A stretch of 64,000 bases of DNA from Tulasnella sp. 424. Lineage: Eukaryota > Basidiomycota > Agaricomycetes > Cantharellales > Tulasnellaceae. Every line of letters starts with the position of its first letter. Position 1 is the first letter of the stretch. This document shows, piece after piece, positions 47,719 through 58,262 of this stretch. Made by a program: the position numbers and the translations under genes. The stretch lies in assembly GCA_019633425.1 (NCBI GenBank), contig WSUB01000060.1:62001-126000 (forward strand), given 5' to 3'. The notes under the pieces were generated by a model. It saw only the letters and a list, made by a program, of their open reading frames with translations, had not been told where the DNA came from and searched no databases.

Positions 47719-49904
47719 TTAGAAGTACGCGAGCTCTGTGACTCTGGCAGTTTCGTCATCGACGACAATGGGGGTATGCGTGCCAGGAGACATGCTCATT
47801 CTCTTCGATCGCAGGTTCTCCAGCTGATCTGCGATTTCAGCGTTTGACATAGCGTAGACGGTTGGGGCTCTCGTAGGCAACCGGTTGGCCTCGACTTCGA
47901 GGCGGGAAGGCCCACGAACGATGGACATGCCGCGTGCCATCCTGTCCGGGGTCGGACTACGCTCGCCATCGGTAGGTGTAACAGCGAGTGTCTGAGAACG
48001 CGATAACGGGTCAGATACACGTCGGTACCAGTTGGAGGAGAACATACTCACAGCAAGGTCTTTCTTGCTTCCAAAGTTGAAGATCCGGCTAAAGGTAGTG
48101 CTCCTTCGCATGGCCCCAGGTCGAAGGCCGACGGAATTCGGGTCCAAAGTTTGGCTTCTGGGCTTGTCCGATTGGGACGTTTTCAGGGGAGCATCGTCCG
48201 GCTCGGCGGGAAGGATGAACTCAATTCCGCCAGTCTTGGGAGCTTGTGACCAACGAGGGTTTGATGGGAACTCGTCTTCGTCACCTTCATTAACCGGTTC
48301 CAAAATAGTCGGGGTCCCCATCATCATTTCCGTGGGTGAAGAAGTCACATCGACGGTGACCGTCAGTCCCCCGGAGGGCGGGACGATGACAGTAAGGGGC
48401 CTGCGTTCCGGTGTGCTGCATATCCTGGGGATTTCTGCGTCTTCCTGGATAAGTGGGAGATGTTCTTTGCTCTTTGTGGGAACACCTTCATCATCCGTCC
48501 ATGCGTCCTCGTCGTCTTCCATGAGGGAAGGAGGGGCGTCGGAATCTCCGCCAGGCACCATTAAAAGCGGCGTATCCTTGCGTCGTGGACGTCTTCCCCG
48601 AGAAACCTGCGAGTCGTCCTCGTCCGGCGGCATTGTAGGGGTGAGTGGCTGAACGGAGTGATGCCCGGCCGAGCTCTCAGTGTCGGATTGAACGAGAGCT
48701 GGCGTAGGCGGGATGGCCGGCGAGGGCAGAGCTGGGACTTCGATCTCTTGAGGCGAAGACAAAAAGTCGACTGGGTCCTCGGGTTTGGTAGACTCATGCT
48801 CCACTGTTTCCTGGGGCTCTGCTGAAGGGGCGTCGGGCTCTGGAGCTGCGAGAGTGGGTTCGGGAGCTGCGAGAGTGGGCTCGGGAGCTGCGGGAGTGGG
48901 CTCGGGAGCTGCAGAAGCGGGAGACGGGACGAGAAGCTCGGGTGCGGGAGTCGAGACCACAAACTCAGATGCGGGAGCAGGGGATGCTAGAGTGGGGCTA
49001 GATGGTTGACCAGGGAACGTTGGCGAGGAAAGGAACGCTGGACCGGGAGAAGGTGGTGCAGGACTGAGTGCTTGACTAGGCGACGAGAGCGAGGGACTGA
49101 ACGGAGGGACCTGGGATGCGAAGGAAGGAGAGGGTGGCACGGGAGAGGGTGGCAATGGTGGATACCGCCAGGACGCGAGAGAGACGCGGTCGGGGGATGG
49201 AGGCCTTGGGGATCGAGCTCTGTTGTTCTTGGATGCAGTTGAAGGAGCAGGGGACTTTGATCTTGGCCTTTGTCCAGCAGGGGTTGGGGACCGACTCTGA
49301 GGGTTTGAAGATGGAGGCTGAACAATAGCAGGCACGACAGGAGTTGAACGTGATGCTGGAGGAGGGATCTTTACAGCGAGTCTAGCTGGCACGGGGACTG
49401 GAGGAGGAGGGGGAGGGGGGGTTTGCGTCTTTTTCGACGTAAAGTGTCGCGTGAGGCGGCGAAGGAGCCCGCCACCGGACTTTGGAGGGGCCCGGGGAGC
49501 GACGGCCGTTGCCGCCGCTGGGCTGACAGCCCTTGCAGCTGTCGTTGCTGGTGTTGAAGGAGAATGAGAGCGTCCAGATATTCTATGGCGTCGAGTGTCA
49601 GCAGCTGGGGTCTCGAAGGGTGTGTGGCGCGGACGCCAGGGCTGTTGTTGACGCACCTCGACCCCGCACTTATTCGTTTCTGAGCCAAGCTCACCCGCTT
49701 GCTATTCCTCCTCCCCGCTGCGAGCCTACTTTGTCGCCGACTATCCTTCCGAGCTATGCTGACTTTTCGATGCACGCTTGCCCTGTGTGTGAGCTGAGGG
49801 GCAGCCGAGGCTTGGTTGTTTTTCGGACGCGATTTGAATGTCAACCTTGCCAATCCACGCTTGGTTTTTGATGCCGGCGGCTCAGTTGAGGGCGAAGACT
49901 CCAT
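47719..49904 (-). CDS. Pro/Ser-rich low-complexity protein, function unknown
   Basis: Probable start ATG at 49904 (MESSPSTEPPASKTKRGLAR), a basic first exon, then a 600-residue frame from about 49660 with SGGGLLRRLTRHFTSKK and a PPPPPPPVPVP run. A degenerate Pro/Glu/Ala repeat follows (AAPEPTLAAPEPTLAAPEPD). Conserved-looking segments later on are RRSTTFSRIFNFGSKKDL and TVYAMSNAEIADQLENLRSK, close to the stop at 47719. The join of exon 1 to exon 2 would need an unusually short intron (about 38 nt), so the N-terminus is uncertain. No domain recognised; a scaffold or cytoskeleton-associated role is possible but unproven. Confidence 0.55.
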
Positions 49905-52049
49905 ATTTTCAAAGCTAGAAGGAGCGTATGGTGAATGAACGACGGACGACGAGGAAAGGAGAGGGAAGGAAGAGAGAGAAAAGGAGAGGTGAAGCAAACC
50001 AAACGTCGAGGTTTTTGCGTCGCGTGAAGGGGGGACGAGCTTTTGGGGCACGGACTGAGAAGAGTCCCGGGCTGGGAGGGACTCGGGTCCTTGCGCGCGC
50101 CATGTCCCTGAGCACGAACCATCATATGACCGTTCCACACTCGACCCGCCATGCTTCGGACGGCTGCAGGCGTTCGTGAGATGGCGACGACGGCACAAGT
50201 ACTCAGGATTTCAATGTAGACCGACACCGCTTCCCCACTCTCGACATCGACATCGACGACGACTGCGCTACGAAAGGCTACCAAATGTGGAGCGGGGCCA
50301 AACTCGGCCACTAGTTATTTTCCCGGCAACCGAGGCTTCGTCAGCAAAAAAGGGAAAATTCCCACACTAACCCTTCAAACCGTCGTGGTTCTTGGCGATC
50401 CATGGAAATAAATTCACCGAATAGGAAACCAAATTTTACTTCAACTTGCCGTAAGGATATACATAAAAGGAGAGGCACTAGAATCCCTGTATAATTGCCC
50501 AATTGCAAGGTCGAGGCGTGTGCATCATGACGCTGTCTCCGAATTTGGTAACAACATCACAGGTCAGTCGCCGGCGGTCTTCGAGTTTCGCCTTTGATTG
50601 CTTCGGAGCCGAATGTGTGCTTCGATTCTCGCTGAATTGCTTTGATTATTGGTACGGCTTCAGGTCATCCGGAAACCTGGTACTCTTTATCAGTCGATGA
50701 CGGCTCGGTGATAGCCTTCCAGGTCCGACTCACATGCTCATCCGGCAACACGGTTCTGCAAGAAGAGATGAAAAGGAGGGTCAAACGCTGGCTGGAATTT
50801 CAAGTCCAAGGAACGGTGTCTGCTCGGCAGCCCCGAACATAATGTCGGCCTGTGATCCCGGACGCGATGCAAGCTTCCTTCACGTTTTGCGGTGCTCGTG
50901 GGTTGAAGCGAAGCCGTTGGCGATCATCTCAAGACAATTACAACGCGTCGCCAGACGAACCGTCCATGCAATTCTACGAACAGATTGGACGATGATATCT
51001 GCGCCGTCTGTCTGTTTTTGGGTCTTCCCGCTGTGCCTTCTTCCGGGTATCAGACGAGCCCTGAGGTCGTCGGATACGCCTGATTCGAAGGGCCAGACGT
51101 CCTGGTACAAGCTACTTACTGACGGCTTACCGTGGCCCGATTGGGCTTGAAAGTTCCAAGTACCAAAAGCAGGGACGGTGTTCTCGTAACCGAGACAGGA
51201 AAAGGGCTGGCATGATTTACCAGGCCCGCTTGGCATTCCCAACATAAAATACCCCAAGACCTTTACTGTGCCGAGGCGACCGCCGTATATCCGACGTTTC
51301 AAACGGCATCGCAGGCTTTTCGTTTTCGCGCATACGGTTTGCTGCTAGTCTCGTGACATTCGGGCGTCGGTCAGATGCTATGACAAAAGCTCGATACCAA
51401 AGTCCGGAAATCGATCGAACCTTCATAGCCGCGTTAAACGAGTTTGCGCTTCGCAGCGTTGTACATGATCCGACATAGAGCTGAGGGTGAACGGTGCAAT
51501 GGCGTAGAAGGTATACACAACCTTTCCGGGTCGTAATTAATCATTTGTACTGCCTCATAAGTGATATGCAGACATTTCCCAGGCTAAGTTGCTGGATTTA
51601 GGGAATAGAAGAAGCCCAGTCGGCCTCATTTCTCAGGGCAGAGAGCGGGAATCGCGGCCCATGAGACGCCGCCGGCACTCATCCAGACAAACTGGGAACA
51701 TAGCATCTTTCACACAATCCCTAATAGAACAAAGCTATATTTATCGTTATGGCTTGATTTTGAAGATCAGGCTGCAGCACCAATTCTGGCGTGGGAGCAG
51801 TTCCGATGCTCTTACAAGACGACTCCCCACGGCCCTCTCACCCCAAAGGACGCGAGCAATATGACACCCGAACATATGGACCATATTGTTAGACAAGAAG
51901 GGCTTATATATTCCCCAGCGTGTCGTTCCAGGTTGAAACCCTTGGACAAGGCAAAAGTGTTGTTTACCTAAAAGGACTACACAAGAGCGTTCTATATCCA
52001 ACGTGTTTCAAGACTATTCACAAGAAAAGCTTTCGCTCTTCTAACGACG
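49905..52049. other. Gene-poor region, no confident gene
   Basis: 5' region of the Pro/Ser-rich gene, then about 2 kb without a defensible gene. Several ORFs of 60-140 codons occur on both strands (50734-51150 +, 50880-51302 -), but they overlap each other, lack splice-supported extensions and show no family features. The distal part holds a degenerate repeat (see 51553-51870). Confidence 0.4.
51553..51870 (+). repeat. Degenerate dispersed repeat, copy 1
   Basis: Shares an ordered series of blocks with 54511-54850: ctcataagtgatatgcagac, gagagcgggaatcgcgg, gacgccgcc, a TTAT-rich block and ctctcaccccaaa. No coding capacity seen. Likely a decayed transposable-element relic. Confidence 0.45.
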
Positions 52050-52349
52050 CTATGTTCTTATATTGGCTCCAGACTCAGACAATGGTCGCGAGGTGCCTGC
52101 CGAGCTCCGACGAGCAGAGGCTGTCTTCTTACTCGACTTCTCGGACGCCTCCGAAGAATTCTCCTTTGAAAGCCTTGGCTTTTTGGGGGGTTGTTCCACT
52201 GCTTTGTCGACATATTTGTCGAAAAACTCTATCACGGAGGCTTCGGCGGTTGCTTCGTATGCGTCGGGATCGTTTTGGATTCGAATCGTGGCATTCTTGA
52301 CATATACCGACTTGTTCTTTCTTTTCGATTGGGGCCGAGGAGGGATCAT
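52050..52349 (-). CDS. Small hypothetical basic protein (99 aa)
   Basis: Starts at an ATG at 52349 (MIPPRPQSKRKNKSVYVKNA) and runs unbroken to a stop at 52050. The first half reads like a folded segment (ATIRIQNDPDAYEATAEASV, IEFFDKYVDKAVEQPPKKPR); the second half is Ser/Lys-rich (SSEASEKSSKKTASARRSS), like a nuclear or chromatin-associated tail. No family recognised. It stands alone in a gene-poor stretch. Confidence 0.45.
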   Translation of the reverse strand: MIPPRPQSKRKNKSVYVKNATIRIQNDPDAYEATAEASVIEFFDKYVDKAVEQPPKKPRLSKENSSEASEKSSKKTASARRSSAGTSRPLSESGANIRT

Positions 52350-54972
52350 GGTGATTGCCGAAGGTGCGCGAGAGCCTGGGGCGGGGAGGCGGAGGGGAAA
52401 GTTCTTTGAGAGCTGAGTTGCAGCGACGTGCCCTCGCGGATTCTTGGAAAGAGGAATGAACCCGCTTGTAGAGCCGAAGCCGATGCCGAGGAAGGAAATG
52501 AAGGGAGGGAGAGTGTGTGAGAGGGAGAGAGGGAGAGAGGGAGAGATAGGTCAAGAAAGGTGAGAGATGGAGAGATGGAGGGAAGGACAGGCGATGACGA
52601 AGGAGGGAGGAGGATGGGTACTTGTATTCCGAGAGAGGGACCCTGACTTGTTTTAAAACTCAGTTTCTTGACAGCTTGCCAAGTTTTATTGTTTCTTTTG
52701 GGGTGGGGGGTTGGGCTAAGTCTAGAGAGGGGACGAAAAAGGAAATTAGTGTAGAATAACCACTCAGCTGCCCACCTCTTCGACCTCAGCTCCGCACGCA
52801 CAAAGGCAGTTGACAAGGTAGACTTGTCGATCCAGCGAGACAGGCCGCGTTTCGACAAGAATCGCGTTCAGTTTTCGTGTTTTTCTTTTAGCGCGAGAGA
52901 CGGGACGGGAGACGCGGGCGGTTTCCGAAAGAGAAAAGTGGCACAAGCTCGGGGATTGCATGTGATTCCTTGTCGAGTGCAGAGATCAGCCAAACTGTCA
53001 CCAAGAAGCAAAGCTCATTCTCAAATCATCCGCCGATGCTGTGATTCCCGTCATCGTCCGCTCGACGTGACGCGCGATGGGTTTGCCGAAAAGGTGGCGA
53101 GAAGAGCGGCGCGTTTGGTTGCCTCAAGAAAGTGCGGCGGTGTTGGATCAAGACTGTGATGGAGTTAATGCTACTTGGATCCGTCTGGCTGGAAATTGTG
53201 CTCTTGAGACTGGGCGGTGGTGGTGATGGTGGTCGCCGGCGTTGGCCACGGTTGGACGATGAGTGGGAGAGCACGGTGACGCCGGGAATGTAAGATGTTT
53301 ACGAATGGAATTGATGGCGTTGATCTGATCGTTCTCCATATCCGGCACGACAATCGAACCGCATCACAGGACTTGGCTTGTTGGTCTGCACGGGGCCGCA
53401 GTATAAGAGGGGAGTTTGGAATGTTAGGCGTACTTTTTGAAATGAACTGTCCCGAATTCATCTGCGGGCCCTTCCCGATGCGACAAAACAACCTTGGAAC
53501 TCGGAACCCGCACCCAAACGCTCAGTCTCATCCTTCTCTACACTTCGTCGAAGCACCTCACGTCGACAGAAATGATATCGATTGTTAAGCACACTCCAGG
53601 ACTTCAGACCAAGCAAATCAAGTTCATACTCGAGGGCCAACAAGGAAACCGAATAATATTGGAAAGTAGAAAACGTGCCGGGTCGAATAAATAGACTGGG
53701 TCACTACAAGAAACCGAGACTCGATGGGATACAAACGACGCGCAGCAGGCAGAAGACAGAAACAGCGAGAGAAACGATACACGAAAACCGAGAAGAGAAA
53801 GACGAGACGAAAAGCAAGTCCGTGAGCTTGAAAAAACTCTGCGACAGTGGTCTGATTGATACTTCAACAGAATGGTTGTTGTGGAGAGTCAAGGAGTCGA
53901 ACCCGTTCCCAGGTCGCGCGGCCTCTGCATTCTCAAGCACAAGTTGGCCGATGTAATGTGCTAGTACGACGGAAGAGATATTGCAATCGCAAATCAGATC
54001 CAACTTTCCAGCCATGGAAGACCAAGTAAATAATAGCCTTTTCGACCTAGTGTGGTCCTTCGACACTCTTAATAAGAGTTAAAAGGAGCAAACGGATCAT
54101 GGAGAACCAGGGAGTGACCCGGCGGTATTAATGTTAAAGCCAAACCAAAACCGAGTTACCGGGAAAAAGGTCTAATACAGTCTATGAGAGGAGAAGGAAG
54201 AAAATTGAAAAGAGAAAAGGGGCAAAGAAACATGTCCGAAGGAGCTCAAGGAGCTTAAGCAAATGGGCCTGGGGGAACGAGCACTCGGTCAGCCGTCGCG
54301 ACAAAGACCTATTCGAGCGGTCGCTCTAAAGGAGGACAAGAAGCTAGACACCAGAGTCTGAGATCCAATCGGACATAGATAGCTTCATTAAATGGGTTTG
54401 GGTCTAGCAGAATTGTAATTTACTCTGGGTTCCGGGTGAACGTTGTATTAGCATCATCGGTGGACGGGCAAGCTAGATACTTACCGCTTCCCGGGCTGCG
54501 TTGTGGGTTGCAATATCTCATAAAGTGACATGCACACATCTACCTGTAGCAATGACTGTATTACCAGAATCCAGAACCGAGCCGGCACAATCCGTCAGGT
54601 CGGAGAGCGGGAAGCACGGACCATACTGACGCCGCCCCCTCAGCCCAACAACCTTAGGGTCACCGCACCCTCTGCATGGTTTCTAGAAGATTGAAGCTGC
54701 ATTTATTATTATGATTATAATTTTACTCAAACGATCGAGTTGCAGGAACTAATTCTAAGAGGAGAACAGGTACACTGCAGCGTTAACGTTTAGCTCGCTG
54801 GCCCCCGTCGCAGCCGCCCCCTCACCCTAAATTACAACAAGGAATACAGCATTTTATCTCCCATATACAATATGTGAGGGGTCGGAACATCCCAGGGACG
54901 TCTGAAGCCTCCCTCTCTCTCACACTGTCAAACCGCTGTTATATGAAATCTAGGCCCGGTTTTGCGTGAAAA
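52350..54972. other. Gene-poor region, no confident gene
   Basis: A GA-rich microsatellite-like patch lies near 52500-52560 (gagagggagagagggagaga), probably the leader of the small gene. Short overlapping ORFs at 53.1-54.1 kb on both strands look like chance frames. The distal end contains the second degenerate repeat and leads to the tRNA gene. Confidence 0.4.
54511..54850 (+). repeat. Degenerate dispersed repeat, copy 2
   Basis: Same orientation and block order as 51553-51870 (ctcataaagtgacatgcaca, gagagcgggaagcacgg, tgacgccgcc, tttattattatgattat, ccccctcaccctaaa). It lies just upstream of the tRNA gene, a common insertion neighbourhood for fungal transposons. Confidence 0.45.
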
Positions 54973-55064
54973 GGGGTTCTAGCTCATCGGTAGAGCGCTC
55001 GCTTCGCATTCCCAACCGTGGGAAAGCATGCGAGAGGTGCCGGGTTCGACTCCCTGGTGCTCCA
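54973..55064 (+). tRNA. tRNA-Ala (anticodon CGC) with a 20-base intron
   Basis: Folds as a cloverleaf: acceptor ggggttc paired with gtgctcc, including a G3-T70 wobble, the identity element of alanine tRNA, and discriminator A. D arm tagctcatcggtagagc; anticodon stem ctcgc/gcgag with anticodon CGC at 55005-55007; T loop ttcgact. A 20-base intron (55009-55028) sits directly after position 37, the canonical place. One mismatch in the acceptor stem and one in the T stem make it slightly weak. No CCA is encoded after base 73, as usual in eukaryotes. Confidence 0.88.
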
Positions 55065-55071
55065 CGGTAAC

Positions 55072-55078
55072 TTTTTTT
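55072..55078 (+). terminator. RNA polymerase III terminator
   Basis: Seven Ts seven bases after the tRNA 3' end. Confidence 0.8.
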
Positions 55079-55978
55079 GGTGGGGGAAGGCGAAAGAAAG
55101 TCGAATTTTGCAGGCTGGGCAGTCGAAATGGTCGGACGGCGCTTCAGCGCCCGTCCCGAGCAACTAAAGTTGCTCTTAATATATCATTTATATACTTGAT
55201 TGAATGCTTTTTATTGTTATGATGGAATGGGATGGGGGTCCAATGCTTGGGATGGGCGGATTCTGGGTCTGGGGCCAACGGCTGCGGTCGCTTGGCCCGT
55301 CTCCGGCTTCCCTGACTGCCGTTCTCCGCAGCACCTAGTTGCCCGATGTGAGATTTATTTTTCAAATTGCATGCGCGAATGGTAGTACCGCTCGATCCGG
55401 TAGTACTGCTCTAGTAATGAATCTTTGGCGTAGGTCGCCCAGGTCCCGGAAGTCCGAACTTCGAAGGCCAAGACACGCCCAAACAATTGCTGGAAACCAT
55501 GCATGATGGCTCGTACTCTTGTGTGCTCAAGAGCTATCTCTATTACCGGCCGATGGATCTTTAAAGTTGGTTCAATAGGGATATATGATTTCTGATTGCC
55601 CTTGCAGAAATTATATCGATGAATTCAAGCGTGGTTATTCTTTCGAGAACGAGAATGACACCAGTGATCAGCGCGTAAAGTGAAGGAAAGAGGCGCGCAT
55701 TCAGTATCTTCATCTGGAGAGCTTGCGCATCATGAGAAGCTCTTTAATCCCGTTCTCGAGAGTACATTTTTAAACAACATAAGAATGATCAGGGTCAAAT
55801 CGCCGAAGTCGACGGCAAAAACAACAGGAAGACGGATAAAAAATAAGATGAAAGATATTGAGAGAGAGAGAAATGCGAGGGAGTGGGGCAGGGTGCTACA
55901 AGTGAACGGATAGGTTGTTGTCTAAGATGGTACTGGTCCGCTGGGGAGGTACTTGGAGCACGTCATATTTAGCGAGCC
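55079..55978. other. Spacer without gene
   Basis: 3' flanks of the tRNA and of the kinase-TPR gene. A GA-rich run lies at about 55855-55890. No coding signal. Confidence 0.4.
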
Positions 55979-58262
55979 CTAGGGCATAAACGGTGGTTCT
56001 ATTGACAATTTCTCCGCTTCAACGACTTTCTCCAGAAGCTGTTTCGAAAATCTCTTGCCCCAACAGTAACCAATTCGTTCCGAGATTATCGAGGCCTCTA
56101 TAATTGAGGTCTTTGCTTCCGTAACCCGAGCTTGGCTGACCTGGATTTGACCGAGCCGCAACCAGGAGTTCACTCGGCCCGTGTCATTCCCGATGCTCTC
56201 GTAGATGGCCAGCGCTTGTGTGTACGACGCCTCTGCTTCGACGTACTTGGACCGCCCTCGCTGGACGTACCCAAGCCCATACAATGCGCCCGCGCGGCCC
56301 AAGTCACTCCCGATGCTCTCGTAGATGGCCATCGCTTGAGTGTACGACGCCTCTGCTTCGACGTACTTGGACCGCGCACGCTGGACGTCCCCAAGCCCAC
56401 GCAATACGTTCGCTCGGCCCAAGTCGTCCCCGATGCCCTCGTAGATGCATATAACCAACGCTTGGGTGTACGACGCCTCTGCTTTGACGTACTCGGATCG
56501 CGCGAGCTGGACGTCCCCAATTCCACGCAATGCGTTCGCTCGGCCCAGATCATCCCCGATGCTCTCGTAGGTGGCCAGTGCTTTGGTGTAAATAGCCTCT
56601 GCCTCCACGTACTTCGACTGCTCTTGGTCATTCTCTGCTAGCTGAACTAGTATCCTTGCTTCTGTAGTTCGATCGCCAACCAACCGAGCCATTGTCAACC
56701 CCTGATTATATGCCTCCGAAGCCTCCTCGTATCTGCTTCGCAAACGATGCATTTCCCCGACTTGTAGTAAGAGGACAGCGGACCGAATATTGGTTTCATC
56801 CCCACTTTTCACCACCGGTATACTCCATGGCTGTTTCAAACGAACTTCATCACCTGAGTATCACTTGAGAGGCACCCCACCTACCATCAACCAAAGAGCT
56901 TGCCTACATCCTGTTATAGACGGTCGTTCCATCGGTTCGGGCTTCCAACAGTTTTGCATCATGCTGCATAGTGGGTAAATTTGCGAGAGTTGCACATGAT
57001 CACGGATCAATGGTAGTCGGCCTTCGATTATTTTCATAGTGATACCCAACTCCCCTTTGGCTTCCTCAAAGGGGTAACAGTCTGTGATGGCCTGAGACGA
57101 CACGGGTAAGTAGAGGTTGGGATATCACCAAGTTTGAACAGACTCGCAAGCTCACCTCCCAAGCAACCCATCCCAGCGCCCAGATGTCGGTCGCCAGGTC
57201 CAACGACTCTCCATTCAAAACTTCGGGTGGTGACCAACGGAGCGAGCAGGCCGGACCTGTTAGCGTCAGCGCGGTATCGGACATGGTGATCTTTAAATGC
57301 GGAAGGTCCTTGCTTTTAACAGACTGGTGGCTTGATGAAGCTGCTGGACTGGCGCTGGCATCTTGTGTTCGTCGAATAATGCGAGCCGAGCCGAAGTCAG
57401 TGATGACAGCGCGATTCGACGAATTGACAAGGATATTTAACTGAGTAATGGTTGGTGTAAGGAGATGTCCGAGGAATGACGCGTCGCGAGACTGACCGAT
57501 TTCAGGTCTCCGTGGCAGATGGGAGGTTGGCGTGTGTGGAGGAATTCTAGTCCAGTTGCAACATCCAGAATCTAGTACGCACTGAAAGTCAGTTCCTTGT
57601 CCAATCCCTAGGTCGTCAAGACGCACCAGCGACACGCGTTCGGGGATCTCCCACTTGCCGGACCGAAGGAACTCCCGAAGGTTACCGTTCTCCTCCCAAG
57701 GGAAAACCAACCAGGCAATGCGATTCGCGACGTCCTCCACAAACCCAATTATCTCTACGATATTGGGGTGAGATAGCTTGTCCAATACACGCAGCTCATT
57801 GACAAATATCTGGAGAGGACTAAGTCAACTCGAGAGGCATCGGCAGGCGGGCAGACTTACGCGGAGGAACTTTTCCTCGGTCATATCCCCATCTATAACA
57901 AATCGCAGCTTCTTCACGGCCACTCTTCTTCCTTTTTCTCCACTACCGCCCGTCTTGACCAATGTAGCCACTACAACATCGCCGTATGCACCACCGTCCC
58001 GGGAACTCTCTCCGATAAAATTTATTTCGCTAATGGAGATCCGCTTTCCTGACAAAGTCGTCAAGAGGTCTCGCTGCAATGACGGGACAGTGAGAAAAAC
58101 GTTGGCAAGAGACGTCGATGCGTTAATCGTACTTACGGCACACAGTTTGGTTCTCTTGTTGCCGGATGAGGTTTCGACTCTAGCTTCCACTTGTAAAGCA
58201 TCAATGCCTTCCGTCACGTTGTCGAGTTCTGATTCGGATGTCGCTAAAGGAGGATTCGACAT
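55979..58262 (-). CDS. Protein kinase fused to tetratricopeptide repeats
   Basis: ATG at 58262 (MSNPPLATSESELDNV). After an intron comes an atypical glycine loop (FIGESSRDGGAYGDVVVATL), then RRVAVKKLRF (beta-3 Lys), NELRVLDKLSHPNIVEIIGF, LVFPWEENGNLREFL, LDVATGLEFLH and the catalytic loop HGDLKS, split by an intron before LNILV. DFGSARI, LRWSPPEVLNG and TDIWALGWVAWE follow, then WKPEPMERPSI. All catalytic residues are present; the TKL-like kinase has HGD instead of HRD. The C-terminal 280 residues are about five 40-residue TPRs (KYVEAEASYTQALAIYESIG), ending at 55979. The exact junction between kinase and TPR (about 56.84-56.9 kb) would need an unusually short intron, so two adjacent genes are possible. 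Kinase-TPR proteins are expanded in some Agaricomycetes; their role is unclear. Confidence 0.65.
56170..56640 (-). repeat. 120-base TPR-encoding tandem repeats
   Basis: Blocks beginning cgatgctctcgtagatggcc recur at 56191, 56311, 56431 and 56557. Spacing is 120, 120 and 126 bases, that is 40 or 42 codons. Neighbouring units are very similar at DNA level, pointing to recent unit duplication. Confidence 0.85.

Noticed and set aside
50734..51302. Overlapping ORFs of about 140 codons on both strands
   Set aside because: Neither shows family motifs or splice-consistent extensions; treated as chance frames in a gene-poor region.
56170..56640. Regular 120-base spacing suggested a CRISPR-like or satellite array
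   Set aside because: The whole unit is repeated, there are no unique spacers, and it encodes TPRs; CRISPR is not expected in a fungal genome.
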